Positions 17,984 to 27,632 are shown, counted from the first letter of the stretch. The stretch is DNA of 64,000 bases from Sphingobacterium sp. B16(2022) (GCF_012030425.1 NZ_JAAUVN010000003.1:124001-188000); one strand, 5' to 3'. Made by a program: numbers and translations. The notes: a model not told the origin generated them from the letters alone.

Positions 17984-19482
17984 TTGATAATCAAATTATA
18001 GCAACAGTACTTGTACATTTATTTACTGCAATCATACAGTTAGGTTTTTGGAGAAAAACAGGTCCACAACGTATCCTCAGCATTGGCGGCAGTTTCATAA
18101 GTTTAATTTTTGCCATCAAATTATTTGCTAAAGTATTTAATGGAGACATACTCATTATGCATGCGGCCAATTGGGAGGCTCCTTTCGGAATTGTATTTGT
18201 AGCAGATTTACTAAGCTCCACCTTAGTTCTGCTCACAGCGATAGCGACTTTAGCAGTATCTATTTTCTCTGCAACAGGTATCGGCCGGCAACGTATACTC
18301 TACGGTTACTTCCCTATCTTCCACTTTTTAGTGATGGGATTAAATGGTGCATTTTTAACCGGAGATATTTTCAATCTTTACGTGTTTTTTGAAGTTATTA
18401 TTATTTCATCCTTTGTATTAATGACCCTGGGAGGTCGGAAAGCACAATTAGAGGGCGCTGTAAAGTATATGGCGATGAATATACTCGCTTCTACTTTCTT
18501 CTTAACTGGAATCGGTATTCTTTATGGTATATCGGGGTCTTTAAATATGGCCGATCTAGCACTCATCGTTCCCAAGATTGAAAACCGTGCAATAGTTGAT
18601 ATTACTGCTACTTTCTTTTTAATTGGATTTGGCATCAAGTCTGCGATTTTCCCTCTTTACTTCTGGTTGCCATCATCCTATCACACACCTCCTTCTGCTG
18701 TAGCAGCTATATTTGGTGGGCTACTCACTAAGGTAGGTATATATGCCTTATTCCGGGTCTTTACCTTAATTTTCATTCCTAATGAATTTATTCGGAATCT
18801 GTTGGTCATATTGGCAATTTTGACCATTTTAACAGGAGCATTCGGTGTATTGATCAAGACCAATATAAGACGGCTATTTTCTTACCTCATCGTATGCCAT
18901 ATCGGATTTATGATAGGGGGATTAGGTATTTATAGCAAGTTGGCAATTCTCGGTGCCGTATTTTATTTAATTCATGATATCATGGTTAAAACGAACATCT
19001 TCTTAATCGCCGGATTGATCCGTCAAATGAGAGGATCTATGGATATGAAAAAACTGGGTGGATTGTATGCTGAATATCCAAAAATTTCATTGCTGATTGC
19101 CATAGTACTGTTTTCACTGGCTGGTATACCACCATTATCCGGATTTTGGCCAAAAATATATTTATTGCAGGGTGCCTTTCAAACAGGACATTACTTTTAT
19201 GCAGGAGCACTTATACTAGGTAGCTTCATGACTTTATTTGTACTCGCAAAATTTTGGTCGGAAGTATTTTGGAAAAAACCACAAGACCCCGATGCAATTG
19301 AGGACAAATTTAAAGACCTGATAGGTATTCGAAAGGTCGCATTGATTTTACCGATCTGTATACTTGCAGCTAGTTCTTTATATATCGGACTCAATGCAGA
19401 AAGTATCATTCAGGTAGCGGACCGCATATCATCAGAAATGTTAAACACCAAACCTTATATTCAAGCAGTATTAGGCAAATAA
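17980..19482 (+). CDS. mnhD: Mrp antiporter subunit D
   Basis: A 500-residue NuoN/NuoM-like subunit with about fourteen hydrophobic segments. The family core is clear in GFGIKSAIFPLYFWLPSSYHTPPSAVAAIFGGLLTKVGIYALFR at about 208-252, whose lysines and conserved prolines belong to the proton channel; FEVIIISSFVLM near 130 holds the conserved glutamate. It starts inside the mnhC stop and is followed eight bases later by mnhE. With MnhA it forms the ion-translocating pair of the antiporter. Confidence 0.96.
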   Translation: MIDNQIIATVLVHLFTAIIQLGFWRKTGPQRILSIGGSFISLIFAIKLFAKVFNGDILIMHAANWEAPFGIVFVADLLSSTLVLLTAIATLAVSIFSATGIGRQRILYGYFPIFHFLVMGLNGAFLTGDIFNLYVFFEVIIISSFVLMTLGGRKAQLEGAVKYMAMNILASTFFLTGIGILYGISGSLNMADLALIVPKIENRAIVDITATFFLIGFGIKSAIFPLYFWLPSSYHTPPSAVAAIFGGLLTKVGIYALFRVFTLIFIPNEFIRNLLVILAILTILTGAFGVLIKTNIRRLFSYLIVCHIGFMIGGLGIYSKLAILGAVFYLIHDIMVKTNIFLIAGLIRQMRGSMDMKKLGGLYAEYPKISLLIAIVLFSLAGIPPLSGFWPKIYLLQGAFQTGHYFYAGALILGSFMTLFVLAKFWSEVFWKKPQDPDAIEDKFKDLIGIRKVALILPICILAASSLYIGLNAESIIQVADRISSEMLNTKPYIQAVLGK

Positions 19483-19490
19483 AGTAAAAT

Positions 19491-19967
19491 ATGATCAAAC
19501 AGTTTTTAATGAACCTGCTGCTTTCTTTTATTTGGGTAGCATTAACAGGTTCAATGTATTATACGAATTTTCTTTTTGGCTTCTTACTTGGTTTCTTCAT
19601 TCTATGGGTCATGAACCGAAATGAAGTTGATCAGCGTTATTTTTACCGTGTCCCGAAAACGATTAGCTTTCTCTTTTTCTTCTTGTATCAAATGATTATA
19701 GCTAATCTACAGGTTGCTTACGACGTGATCACACCTAAGTATTTTTTTAAACCTGGAATTGTGAAATACAAGATGGATGCTAAGTCTGATTTTGAGATCA
19801 ACTTACTTTCTACCTTTATCTCACTAACACCGGGAACATTAATTCTGGATATCAGCGAAGACAAAAAGATTTTATATATCCATGTCATGTACCTACATGA
19901 TAAACAAAAATTCATGACAGAGTTGAAAAACAATGTTGAACGCAAACTTTTAGAAATTTTGAGATGA
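19491..19967 (+). CDS. mnhE: Mrp antiporter subunit E
   Basis: A 158-residue protein with two or three N-terminal hydrophobic segments and a cytoplasmic tail containing SLTPGTLILDISEDKKILYIHVMYLHD (about 110-136), the MnhE signature. Its stop overlaps the start of mnhF by four bases (ATGA). Length and order within the operon are standard. Confidence 0.95.
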   Translation: MIKQFLMNLLLSFIWVALTGSMYYTNFLFGFLLGFFILWVMNRNEVDQRYFYRVPKTISFLFFFLYQMIIANLQVAYDVITPKYFFKPGIVKYKMDAKSDFEINLLSTFISLTPGTLILDISEDKKILYIHVMYLHDKQKFMTELKNNVERKLLEILR

Positions 19968-20239
19968 GCTTAACTGAATATTTAGATTATGTGATTCTGC
20001 CCATATTAATTTTGTCAACAGTAATTACATTTATACGTCTTTTCAAAGGACCGGATGTGGCCGATAGGGTTATTGCTCTAGATCTAATCATTACCACAGG
20101 TATTGGGATTATTACTGTCTATAGTATCACGACATCTCAAGAAATTTTTCTTGACGTGGCCATGATACTTGCCCTAATTGCCTTTTTAGGAACAATTGCC
20201 TTTGCCTATTATTTAGAAAAACAAGACTATAATGACTGA
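19964..20239 (+). CDS. mnhF: Mrp antiporter subunit F
   Basis: A 91-residue membrane protein with three hydrophobic segments and the FKGPDVADRVIALDLI motif at about 28-43 that marks MnhF. It overlaps mnhE by four bases and mnhG by eight, which keeps the seven subunits on one coupled transcript. Confidence 0.95.
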   Translation: MSLTEYLDYVILPILILSTVITFIRLFKGPDVADRVIALDLIITTGIGIITVYSITTSQEIFLDVAMILALIAFLGTIAFAYYLEKQDYND

Positions 20240-20624
20240 TATTATTATTGCAGTGCTGAGTACCATCGGCGCCTTAGCGATTCTCTTCGCTTCCATTGGC
20301 ATCCTTAGAATGCCTGACTTTTATTTACGCCTTTCTGTTACGGTTAAAGCTGCAACTCTAGGTGTTGGTTTGCTTTTGCTTTGTGCCGCAATTGTCTTTC
20401 CTGACGTCTCCGTCACAACAAAAACAATCGCAATCGCGTTCTTTCTAGTACTAACAGCTCCGGTTGCGGCGCATATGATTGGAAGGGTTGCCTATATAAC
20501 GGGCATTAAATTGTGGAAAGGGACAATCACAGATGAATTAGAGGGTATGTATGATGAAGAGACACATGAATTAAAAAGTAATTCTGACGACTCTTCATCA
20601 ACAGATGATATCACTAAAAAATAA
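20232..20624 (+). CDS. mnhG: Mrp antiporter subunit G
   Basis: A 130-residue protein with three hydrophobic segments. IGILRMPDFYLRLSVTVKAATLGVGLLLL (about 21-49) is the MnhG hallmark, and the middle has FFLVLTAPVAAHMIGRVAY. The C-terminus is acidic and serine-rich. It ends the operon. Its last 11 bases overlap the end of the converging 6-phosphogluconolactonase-like gene, and no terminator was seen between them, so transcripts from both sides probably run into each other. Confidence 0.95.
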   Translation: MTDIIIAVLSTIGALAILFASIGILRMPDFYLRLSVTVKAATLGVGLLLLCAAIVFPDVSVTTKTIAIAFFLVLTAPVAAHMIGRVAYITGIKLWKGTITDELEGMYDEETHELKSNSDDSSSTDDITKK

Positions 20625-21708
20625 TACAAACTGGAGCAGGAACACGAAGTGGTTTTCCAGTCTCTTTTAGAAGTCCTGTTTTTTCATCCCTGCTAAAAGT
20701 GATAATTTCGTTACTCGTTTGATTGGCTACCAATAGGAATTTACCGTCAGGGCTAAAATTAAAATTGCGCGGTCCTTTTCCAGATGTACTCTGATTTGCT
20801 ACTTTGGTCAATTTTCCGTCTTTAGCAATAGCGAAAATTCCAATGGTATTAGCATCACCTCTGTTTGATGCATACAGAAATTTTCCGTCCGGAGATACTT
20901 TGATATCAGCGGCACCATTTTTCCCTGTAAACCCATCAGGATTAATATTAACAGATTGATCAAATAACCAATCTTGTCCATCCCGTTTGTATACAGCAAT
21001 GTCTGCTGTCATTTCGAGTACGACATACATATGCTTTTCTTTCTTATCAAAGGCAATATGTCGAGGACCACCACCTGCTGAAGAGAATACTTCCGCAGGA
21101 TCTGTACCCAATTTAACATCCTTTGATTTTGGATCAATTAATTTATAAATCGAAATTTGATCTAGACCTAAATCTTGTACAAAAAGTTCATTTCCTTTTT
21201 TTGAGAAAAACGCAGAATGTACATGAGGGCCTTCTTGTCTAGCTTTGTCAACGCCTTTACCTTCATGTTGAACAAAATCTTTTAGATTACCGATAACACC
21301 ATTGGGTTCTAATCCGTATAGTACAAAAGAGCCACCACTATAATTAGAAGCTGTGATCAGGTTTTTATAAGGACTCACCGAAACATGACAGGGCGCATCT
21401 CCTTTTGTAGGAACTGTATTTAAGATTGTAAATTTACCTTTGTTATAAGAATACGCAGTTAAACTTCCTTTATTATTTCCCTGCTCACTAACGGCATATA
21501 AAATATTATCCTTTCGAGCTAGAAAAGAGGGATCCACTAATGGAGTGGTCGATACTAGCGCTATTTCACCCGTTTTTACATTAAAATCAAATGCATAGAT
21601 TCCTTTACTTTCGGTGTTAGAGGTATAAGTACCTACAAACATGGAAATGTTTTGCGACCAACCAAAAAAAGGAAAACAGGTCAAAATAAAAAGTATAATT
21701 TTTTTCAT
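20614..21708 (-). CDS. Lactonase-family beta-propeller protein (6-phosphogluconolactonase-like)
   Basis: The 364-residue protein belongs to the seven-bladed lactonase family (PF10282). It shows repeated blades with PSFLARKDNILYAVSE, GDAPCHVSVSP, GGGPRHIAFDK and GPRNFNFSPDGKFLLVANQTSNEI, the PRH and SPDGK patterns being typical. Unlike the E. coli cytoplasmic Pgl it begins with a signal peptide (MKKIILFILTCFPFFGWSQ), so it acts outside the inner membrane, where 6-phosphogluconolactone would not be the obvious substrate. The family name should therefore be read as a fold assignment; a periplasmic sugar lactone is possible. It converges on mnhG with an 11-base overlap. Confidence 0.88.
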   Translation of the reverse strand: MKKIILFILTCFPFFGWSQNISMFVGTYTSNTESKGIYAFDFNVKTGEIALVSTTPLVDPSFLARKDNILYAVSEQGNNKGSLTAYSYNKGKFTILNTVPTKGDAPCHVSVSPYKNLITASNYSGGSFVLYGLEPNGVIGNLKDFVQHEGKGVDKARQEGPHVHSAFFSKKGNELFVQDLGLDQISIYKLIDPKSKDVKLGTDPAEVFSSAGGGPRHIAFDKKEKHMYVVLEMTADIAVYKRDGQDWLFDQSVNINPDGFTGKNGAADIKVSPDGKFLYASNRGDANTIGIFAIAKDGKLTKVANQSTSGKGPRNFNFSPDGKFLLVANQTSNEIITFSRDEKTGLLKETGKPLRVPAPVCIIF

Positions 21709-22068
21709 GATTTCAAAATTAAAATTTTGTGGGAAAATGTAGTGTTAAATTTGGTTAAAACTACTTTTACTACCTTGTAAATACTTATTTTAGCTGTTCC
21801 AGAGCCGTTCAATATGTTATTATTCATAATAAGCATATAAACGGGATAAGACCTCGGAAATAATATTCAAATAAAATTAAGAATAATTAATATATTCTAA
21901 TAATTTTGTGCAAGCTTTCAGAACTTTAAGTTTGAACAGTTATATTTTTAAAAAGCATTTAAATTACATTCCACGAATGAAACCATCATGGGCTTATAAT
22001 AGCTTACAAACCGCGAGTAGTAACCAGCTCATGATAGCTTCATCACCATTAAAAGACATATTATTCTA
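21709..22068. other. Divergent intergenic region pgl-like/surA-like
   Basis: This 360-base AT-rich gap holds the start regions of two divergent genes. A Bacteroidota-type promoter pair pointing right is described separately (21905-21934). No small gene, tRNA or strong hairpin was seen. Confidence 0.6.
21905..21934 (+). promoter_or_regulatory. Candidate promoter of the surA-like gene
   Basis: TTTG (21905-21908) is followed after 18 bases by TAAGTTTG (21927-21934), a match to the Bacteroidota -33 TTTG / -7 TAnnTTTG pattern. The start codon is about 125 bases downstream, implying a long leader. Confidence 0.4.
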
Positions 22069-23418
22069 ATGAAAAAAAACTTATATACGTTGCTATTATT
22101 GGTATTTGTGACAGCACAAACAGTATTTGCTCAAAAACAAGTTATCGATCGAGTAGTTGCGACAGTAGGATCTGGTATTATTTTACAATCAGATGTTGAT
22201 ATGCAGTATGCGCAATATCTTTCAGGTGGTAATAAACCAAATGCAGATTTCAAATGTGAAATGCTGCAACAGCTGTTAACACAGAAATTACTTTCTCAGC
22301 AGGCGGTAATTGACTCCATCGAAGTGGGCGAAACTGAAGTTGATGATAACCTAAACAGCCGACTACGCTATATGTCTCAACAAGCAGGTGGTCAAGAAAG
22401 ATTAGAAAAATTCTTAAATAGATCTCTGTTGCAATACAAAGAAGATATGCGTCCTAGTATATATGAGCAATTGAAAGCAAATAAAATGCGTCAGAATATT
22501 GTTCAAAAAGTAGACGTTACACCTATTGAGGTAAAACGCTATTATGAAGGACTGAATACCGATAGCCTACCTTATTTTAATACAGAAGTAGAAATTGGTG
22601 AAATTGTTATGTTCCCTAAACTAACTGTTGAAGAGAAAGCTGAGTTTAAAGCAAAGGCAGAGGGACTTCGCAAACAGGTTACAGATGGTTCTGATTTTGG
22701 TACAGTTGCACGTTTATATTCTGAAGATGGATCTGCTCCTTATGGTGGAGATTTAGGTTTCAATACACGTGATAATTGGGTTAAGGAATTTGCAGCAATG
22801 GCTTTTAAATTAAAAGCGGGTGATGTTTCTCCTGTTTTTGAAACAAAATATGGTTTCCACTTTTTACAAGTGTTAGAAAGACGTGGGGAAGAAGTACATG
22901 TTAGACATATTTTGATTAAGTTTAAACCAACAGCTGCTAGTATTGAACGCACACAAGCAAAGATGGATAGCATCTACAACTTAGTGACAACAGGAAAATT
23001 AGATTTTTATCATGCTGCAACGACAAACTCTGACAGTGAAGAATCAAAATTTAATGGTGGAATGGTTCTTAACCAAGAGGGAGAAACCCGTTCAACATTA
23101 ATACCTGTAGATAAATTGGAAGCTTCTGTATTTCAAGCTATAGATCCATTAAAACCTGGAGAATATTCTAAACCGGCACAATTTACAGATCGTACAGGTG
23201 AAATTGGTCTACGATTCAATTATTTAAAATCACGTATTGCTCCTCATAAAGCAAACTTAGATGAGGATTTTGTGAAAATCAAAGAAGCTGCACGTCAAGA
23301 TAAAGTAAACCGCAAATTGAATACCTGGTTTGAATCTAAGAGAGAGAACACATATATCAATATTGCCGATGACTTTAAAGACTGTAATGAACTTAAAGTT
23401 TGGATCTCTAAAAAATAG
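22069..23418 (+). CDS. SurA-like periplasmic peptidyl-prolyl isomerase
   Basis: The 449-residue protein has a signal peptide (cleavage after VFAQ), a SurA N-terminal chaperone domain (IDRVVATVGSGIILQSDVDMQ at about 26-46), and a central parvulin (PpiC) domain with LYSEDGSAPYGGDLGF and KYGFHFLQVLERR at about 215-270. A second, more divergent parvulin-like domain follows. It should escort unfolded outer-membrane proteins, including the SusC barrels encoded nearby, through the periplasm. The length matches SurA. It stands alone between a divergent gene and a strong bidirectional terminator. Confidence 0.9.
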   Translation: MKKNLYTLLLLVFVTAQTVFAQKQVIDRVVATVGSGIILQSDVDMQYAQYLSGGNKPNADFKCEMLQQLLTQKLLSQQAVIDSIEVGETEVDDNLNSRLRYMSQQAGGQERLEKFLNRSLLQYKEDMRPSIYEQLKANKMRQNIVQKVDVTPIEVKRYYEGLNTDSLPYFNTEVEIGEIVMFPKLTVEEKAEFKAKAEGLRKQVTDGSDFGTVARLYSEDGSAPYGGDLGFNTRDNWVKEFAAMAFKLKAGDVSPVFETKYGFHFLQVLERRGEEVHVRHILIKFKPTAASIERTQAKMDSIYNLVTTGKLDFYHAATTNSDSEESKFNGGMVLNQEGETRSTLIPVDKLEASVFQAIDPLKPGEYSKPAQFTDRTGEIGLRFNYLKSRIAPHKANLDEDFVKIKEAARQDKVNRKLNTWFESKRENTYINIADDFKDCNELKVWISKK

Positions 23419-23432
23419 TTGATCTGATAAGA

Positions 23433-23480
23433 TAAAATAGAAAGGGCTTCAAAATTAATTTTGAAGCCCTTTCTATTTTA
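23433..23480. terminator. 48-bp perfect palindrome, bidirectional terminator
   Basis: Arms of 22 bp at 23433-23454 and 23459-23480 are exact reverse complements around TTAA. The stem includes GAAAGGGCTTC and its complement. It lies between the converging surA-like gene and the NTF2-like gene and can end transcription from both sides. Confidence 0.88.
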
Positions 23481-23499
23481 TAAATAATGTGAAAAAATA

Positions 23500-24384
23500 T
23501 TATCTTTCAAACATCATTTCTACAAGTATATTCCAATTTGCTTTAGATACATCGTCCTTCGCGAGTTCACTCAACTTCCAAATACGGATATAATTGTATT
23601 TAACGACCTTATCCTTAATATTGACAGTTGCAGTACCGAATGAATAAGCATACTCACCGCTATATGCTCTACCTACTTTTTCAGGAGTAGTTAGAATATT
23701 AATACGAGATTTCTTTAAATATGCTAATATTTCTTTTTTACCTTCTATTGGTTGTATCCAAGGAAAAAGAAATCTTGCATCTTCATTCAAAAACTCTTTA
23801 TAACCCGCTTGATTATCAGCCTTAAGAACCGTTGACAAAAGCTTATCGGTTTCAAAAACAATCTCTTTACGTTGATCTAAACGTACCTGAGAACGGTGCT
23901 TCAAATACCAAGCTTCACTAGGTTCATAAAACTCCAGTTCAGAATTTTCCTTATTGCCAAAATTTTCAACTTCAGCACGAATATCCACCAGCCACTTACC
24001 TTTTTTATTTCTTTTCCAGACGGTTAAGTACTGCCCAAAACGTTTTCTCGCTCCTACTTTCTGAAATTCCATCGAACCAGTAGTAACCCCAAATTCTTGA
24101 CTTTTTGAAACCATCGCTAGCGCTGGTTCCCAAGTTAGTACATCGGGTATATTCGGCCTATTATTAAGATAATCTAAAGCATTGACCTCGGAAGGAACAA
24201 AAAATTTAGACTCTTTATCGACAATCGACAGAAAAGCCTGATGCGGAGTAGTTGTCTTAGAAATCAACGCAGCCTCTTTGTCGGCATTGATTAAACTACC
24301 TACTTTATCGGGAACCTGTGCATACACTTGTGCTGAAAAGGCACTCATGAAAACTATTGCCGACATTTTATTCCATATATTCAT
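23500..24384 (-). CDS. Secreted NTF2-like (SnoaL/DUF4440-type) protein, two repeats
   Basis: The 294-residue protein has a signal peptide ending near VYAQ. The mature part looks like two NTF2-fold units. The first contains VTTGSMEFQKVGARKRFGQYLTVWKRNKKGKWLVDIR, the DUF4440/SnoaL pattern in which the final strand reads YLTVWKR..GKW. The second contains LLSTVLKADNQAGYKEFLNEDARFLFP and YNYIRIWKL...ANWNILVE. Some such proteins bind small ligands, but no catalytic residue can be assigned. It follows cysS by 32 bases on the same strand and may be co-transcribed, though no functional link is evident. Confidence 0.72.
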   Translation of the reverse strand: MNIWNKMSAIVFMSAFSAQVYAQVPDKVGSLINADKEAALISKTTTPHQAFLSIVDKESKFFVPSEVNALDYLNNRPNIPDVLTWEPALAMVSKSQEFGVTTGSMEFQKVGARKRFGQYLTVWKRNKKGKWLVDIRAEVENFGNKENSELEFYEPSEAWYLKHRSQVRLDQRKEIVFETDKLLSTVLKADNQAGYKEFLNEDARFLFPWIQPIEGKKEILAYLKKSRINILTTPEKVGRAYSGEYAYSFGTATVNIKDKVVKYNYIRIWKLSELAKDDVSKANWNILVEMMFER

Positions 24385-24416
24385 GTAATGTCTTTATTTT
24401 AATTGGACACTAACTA

Positions 24417-25883
24417 TCAAATCTTATTCCAAAGCGTTCCATCTTTGCTATCTTTTAATTGAATACCGATAGCATTAAGTTCCTCACGAATACGATCAGA
24501 TGTAGCAAAATCTTTATTTTGCTTAGCTCCATCACGTAATTTGATCACAATAGCCATGATTTCATCCACATTATCAGTGCTCGATAATTGATCATCTTGC
24601 AAGCCTAGAATATCAAAAATAAAATGTTGTACAAATGCTCTTAACTCTTCTAGATCAGCAGCACTGATAGCTGCTTTTCCATCGTAAATAGAATTAATCG
24701 AACGAACGACTTCAAACAATTCTGCAATTAAGATAGGGCTATTGAAATCATCATCCATGGCAGCATAACATTTCGCACGTAAATCAGCTACATCAACAGC
24801 AGACTTACCTTTTGAAGGTTTCAGCTTATCCAATAGATTTACCGCTGTCATAAGACGCTTGAACCCTTTATCTGCAGCATCAAGTGCCTCATTTGAGAAA
24901 TCCAATGTGCTTCTATAATGCGCTTGTAACATAAAGAAACGAACAGCCATAGGTGAATATCCACGTTCCAACAAAGGATGATCACCGGTAAACAACTGAT
25001 GAGGTAAAAAGCCATTTCCTGAAGATTTAGACATACGTGCTCCATTTACCGTTAACATATTGGTATGCATCCAATATTTGGCAGGTGCAGTATGATTACA
25101 TGCTTCAGACTGAGCTATTTCGTTTGTATGATGCGTTGCTGCCAGATCCATACCTCCACCATGAATATCAAACTGATCGCCTAAATATTTACGGCTCATC
25201 GCCGAACATTCAATATGCCAACCCGGAAATCCAACACTCCAAGGTGAAGGCCAGCGCATAATATGTTCTGGCTTAGCTTTGATCCATAATGCAAAATCCA
25301 GACGGCCATGTTTTTCATCTTGGCCACCAAGCTCACGTGTATTATTCAACATATCTTCCAGCTTACGATTAGTCAGAATAGTATAATCGTAATCTTTCAC
25401 ATATTTCTCTACATCAAAATATACAGTCCCATCTACTTCATAAGCATAGCCATTAGCAATGATCTTTTGGACCATTTCAATCTGCTCAGAAATATGTCCT
25501 GTAGCGGTCGGTTCTATACTTGGAGGTAAAGTATTAAAAAGACGAAGCACATCGTGGAAACCAAGAGTATATTTTTGAACAATCTCCATCGGTTCCAATT
25601 GCTCCAATTTTGCCTTTTTAGCAAACTTATCATCACCTTCATCATTATCCCCTTCCAAATGGCCTGCATCGGTAATATTACGTACATAACGAACTTTAAA
25701 TCCGAGATGTTTTAAATAACGAAATATCAAATCAAATGACACAAAAGTCCGACAATTTCCTAAGTGAACATCACTGTATACAGTAGGCCCACAAACATAC
25801 ATCCCTACTAAAGAGGGATGTAATGGTTGGAATTTTTCTTTCTTACGTGTTAACGTATTGTATAAATGAAGATTGTTTTCCAT
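24417..25883 (-). CDS. cysS: Cysteinyl-tRNA synthetase
   Basis: The ATG at 25883 (MENNLHLYNTL) gives 488 residues, normal for CysRS; the longer open frame to 25958 would run into der and is rejected. Zinc ligand Cys31 lies in YVCGPTVYS, the class I HIGH motif appears as HLGN at residues 40-43, and the second zinc site is in FPGWHIECSAMS. GGGMDLAATHHTNEIAQSE and the KMSKS loop as RMSKSSGN complete the active site. It charges tRNA-Cys in the cytoplasm. It starts 19 bases after the der stop, so the two share an operon. Confidence 0.97.
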   Translation of the reverse strand: MENNLHLYNTLTRKKEKFQPLHPSLVGMYVCGPTVYSDVHLGNCRTFVSFDLIFRYLKHLGFKVRYVRNITDAGHLEGDNDEGDDKFAKKAKLEQLEPMEIVQKYTLGFHDVLRLFNTLPPSIEPTATGHISEQIEMVQKIIANGYAYEVDGTVYFDVEKYVKDYDYTILTNRKLEDMLNNTRELGGQDEKHGRLDFALWIKAKPEHIMRWPSPWSVGFPGWHIECSAMSRKYLGDQFDIHGGGMDLAATHHTNEIAQSEACNHTAPAKYWMHTNMLTVNGARMSKSSGNGFLPHQLFTGDHPLLERGYSPMAVRFFMLQAHYRSTLDFSNEALDAADKGFKRLMTAVNLLDKLKPSKGKSAVDVADLRAKCYAAMDDDFNSPILIAELFEVVRSINSIYDGKAAISAADLEELRAFVQHFIFDILGLQDDQLSSTDNVDEIMAIVIKLRDGAKQNKDFATSDRIREELNAIGIQLKDSKDGTLWNKI

Positions 25884-25902
25884 GTCTAGAAAATAGCTGT
25901 TT

Positions 25903-27204
25903 CTATTTTTGTCTAAAATATATTTGAATTGGAACACCTTCAAAATCGAAGTGCTCACGTAATTTATTTTCGATATAACGTTTGTACGGATCTTTTACAT
26001 ACTGTGGTAAGTTACAGAAGAATGCAAACATAGGTGTACGTCCTGGTAATTGCGTTACGTATTTTACCTTGATATATTTACCCTTTAAAGCTGGTGGAGG
26101 ATAATTCTCAATCACCTGCAACATCACTTCGTTCAATTTTGAAGTAGGTATTTTTTTCGTTTTATTCTCATAAACTTTTGCTGCTACTTCTAGCGCTTTG
26201 AAAATACGTTGTTTTTCAGTGACCGAAGTAAAGACAATCGGTATATCTGTAAAAGGAGCGATTTTCTCTTTAATTCGAGCTTCAAACTCTTTCATCGTTT
26301 TATTGTCTTTTTCAATGGTATCCCATTTATTGACAATAATTACAATACCTTTTCTATTTTTTTCTGCCAAATGAAAAATATTGATATCCTGTGCTTCAAT
26401 ACCATCATTTGCATCTAACATTAAAAGGACAACATCAGAATCCTCTAATGCCTTGATTGTACGCATCACAGAGTAAAACTCAATATCTTCGTTTACCTTA
26501 GATTTACGTCTCAAACCTGCTGTATCAATCAATAAGAACTCATGTCCAAATTGCTTATAATGAATACGAATCGAATCGCGTGTCGTACCTGCAACAGGTG
26601 TTACAATATTACGATCAACACCTAATAAAGCATTTGTTAAAGAAGATTTACCTACGTTCGGACGACCTACGATTGTATATTTCGCTAATGTGGTATCATC
26701 TTCTTCTTCGTCTTCAAAAGTTGAAACTACAGCATCTAATAATTCCCCTGTCCCCGATCCTGTAGCGGAAGAAACATTATAAATTTCACCTAAACCAAAA
26801 GCATAAAACTCTGCAGAGTCATGGTGTAATTTAGCGTGGTCAACTTTATTTGCAGCAACATATACCGGTTTAGAACTTCTTCTCAAAAGATCTGCGATCT
26901 CATCATCTAAATCCGTAATACCTGTTGTTACATCAACCATAAAAATGATCGCTGATGCTTCTTCTATTGCGATATGAACCTGGTCACGAATTGCTTCTTC
27001 AAAAACATCATCCGATCCATGTACAAACCCACCAGTATCAATTACTGTAAACTTTTTCCCAATCCATTCTGCCGTTTCATAGTGACGGTCGCGCGTCACT
27101 CCACTAAAGTCATCAACAATAGCTTTTCTACTCTCCGTCAGACGATTAAAAAGCGTGGATTTCCCAACATTTGGACGACCTACAATTGCAACAATATTTG
27201 CCAT
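25903..27204 (-). CDS. der: Ribosome-biogenesis GTPase Der (EngA)
   Basis: The 433-residue protein has two consecutive GTPase domains, with P-loops GRPNVGKST at residues 9-17 and GRPNVGKSS near 180, each followed by a DTGG or DTAG switch and NKxD motifs (ANKVDHAKL and VNKWDTIEK). A C-terminal KH-like domain ends in [11 protein letters not shown]. Der assists 50S subunit assembly. The arrangement and length are standard. A promoter with a good -7 element lies about 70 bases upstream, and cysS follows. Confidence 0.97.
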   Translation of the reverse strand: MANIVAIVGRPNVGKSTLFNRLTESRKAIVDDFSGVTRDRHYETAEWIGKKFTVIDTGGFVHGSDDVFEEAIRDQVHIAIEEASAIIFMVDVTTGITDLDDEIADLLRRSSKPVYVAANKVDHAKLHHDSAEFYAFGLGEIYNVSSATGSGTGELLDAVVSTFEDEEEDDTTLAKYTIVGRPNVGKSSLTNALLGVDRNIVTPVAGTTRDSIRIHYKQFGHEFLLIDTAGLRRKSKVNEDIEFYSVMRTIKALEDSDVVLLMLDANDGIEAQDINIFHLAEKNRKGIVIIVNKWDTIEKDNKTMKEFEARIKEKIAPFTDIPIVFTSVTEKQRIFKALEVAAKVYENKTKKIPTSKLNEVMLQVIENYPPPALKGKYIKVKYVTQLPGRTPMFAFFCNLPQYVKDPYKRYIENKLREHFDFEGVPIQIYFRQK

Positions 27205-27270
27205 ATTTTTACTATATATTATTCTCGTTACCTCACGGCAACTTATTTAAATACAATTTAACTCAGTGGG

Positions 27271-27278
27271 CAAAGTTA
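27271..27278 (-). promoter_or_regulatory. Candidate -7 element of the der promoter
   Basis: Read on the minus strand this is TAACTTTG, an exact match to TAnnTTTG, 67 bases before the der start codon. The -33 region has only TTTC at about the right spacing. Confidence 0.45.
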
Positions 27279-27392
27279 CATAATATACCTGGTATTTTTG
27301 AAAATCAATCTAATCTTATCGTAAACAATAAGATTTTTATTATCATATTTTACAACTGAGCTAAGACTATCAAACAAACTTGCTATCAGTCC

Positions 27393-27439
27393 GTAAGTAT
27401 TCTTTTAATTGAAATTCAATTAAAAGAATATAAGCTTAC
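27393..27439. repeat. Long AT-rich inverted repeat upstream of der
   Basis: TATTCTTTTAATTGAA (27398-27413) and TTCAATTAAAAGAATA (27415-27430) are perfect 16-bp reverse complements around one base. A further GTAAG/CTTAC pair extends the stem across a four-base bulge. It lies between the terminator of SusC/SusD locus 2 and the der promoter. Its role is unknown; a second terminator or a protein-binding dyad are options. Confidence 0.6.
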
Positions 27440-27576
27440 CAAAAAGTATCCTAAAAGGGATTCAATAAAAAAAGTCCCAAATAGCTGGGGTGTTCTAAAA
27501 CACTAAATTTCATTTATTCTAATTCATAAAATCGTTTTCGCGAAAATTCTAGCAATCATAATTATTAAACATAAAA

Positions 27577-27604
27577 AATGGCTTTGCAAAATTGCAAAGC
27601 CATT
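27577..27604 (-). terminator. Terminator of SusC/SusD operon 2
   Basis: AATGGCTTTGCAA (27577-27589) pairs perfectly with TTGCAAAGCCATT (27592-27604) over a two-base loop. On the minus strand the stem is followed by a T-rich stretch. It lies 29 bases beyond the SusD stop. Confidence 0.85.
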
Positions 27605-27632
27605 ACTTTATTCATCAAAATCTAAACTTAAA

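Larger units (their letters stand above)
27205..27632. other. Intergenic region between der and SusD locus 2
   Basis: This 428-base gap contains the der promoter candidate (27271-27278), a long AT-rich hairpin (27393-27439) and the terminator of the SusC/SusD locus 2 operon (27577-27604). I see no coding sequence in it; short open frames there look like chance. Confidence 0.6.

Noticed and set aside
23433-23480. 48-bp palindrome considered as a mobile-element end or attachment site
   Set aside because: It is a hairpin between two converging genes with the shape of a bidirectional terminator, and no recombinase is nearby.
25884-25958. 25-residue N-terminal extension of CysS
   Set aside because: It overlaps the end of der, and the family N-terminus begins at MENNLHLYN.
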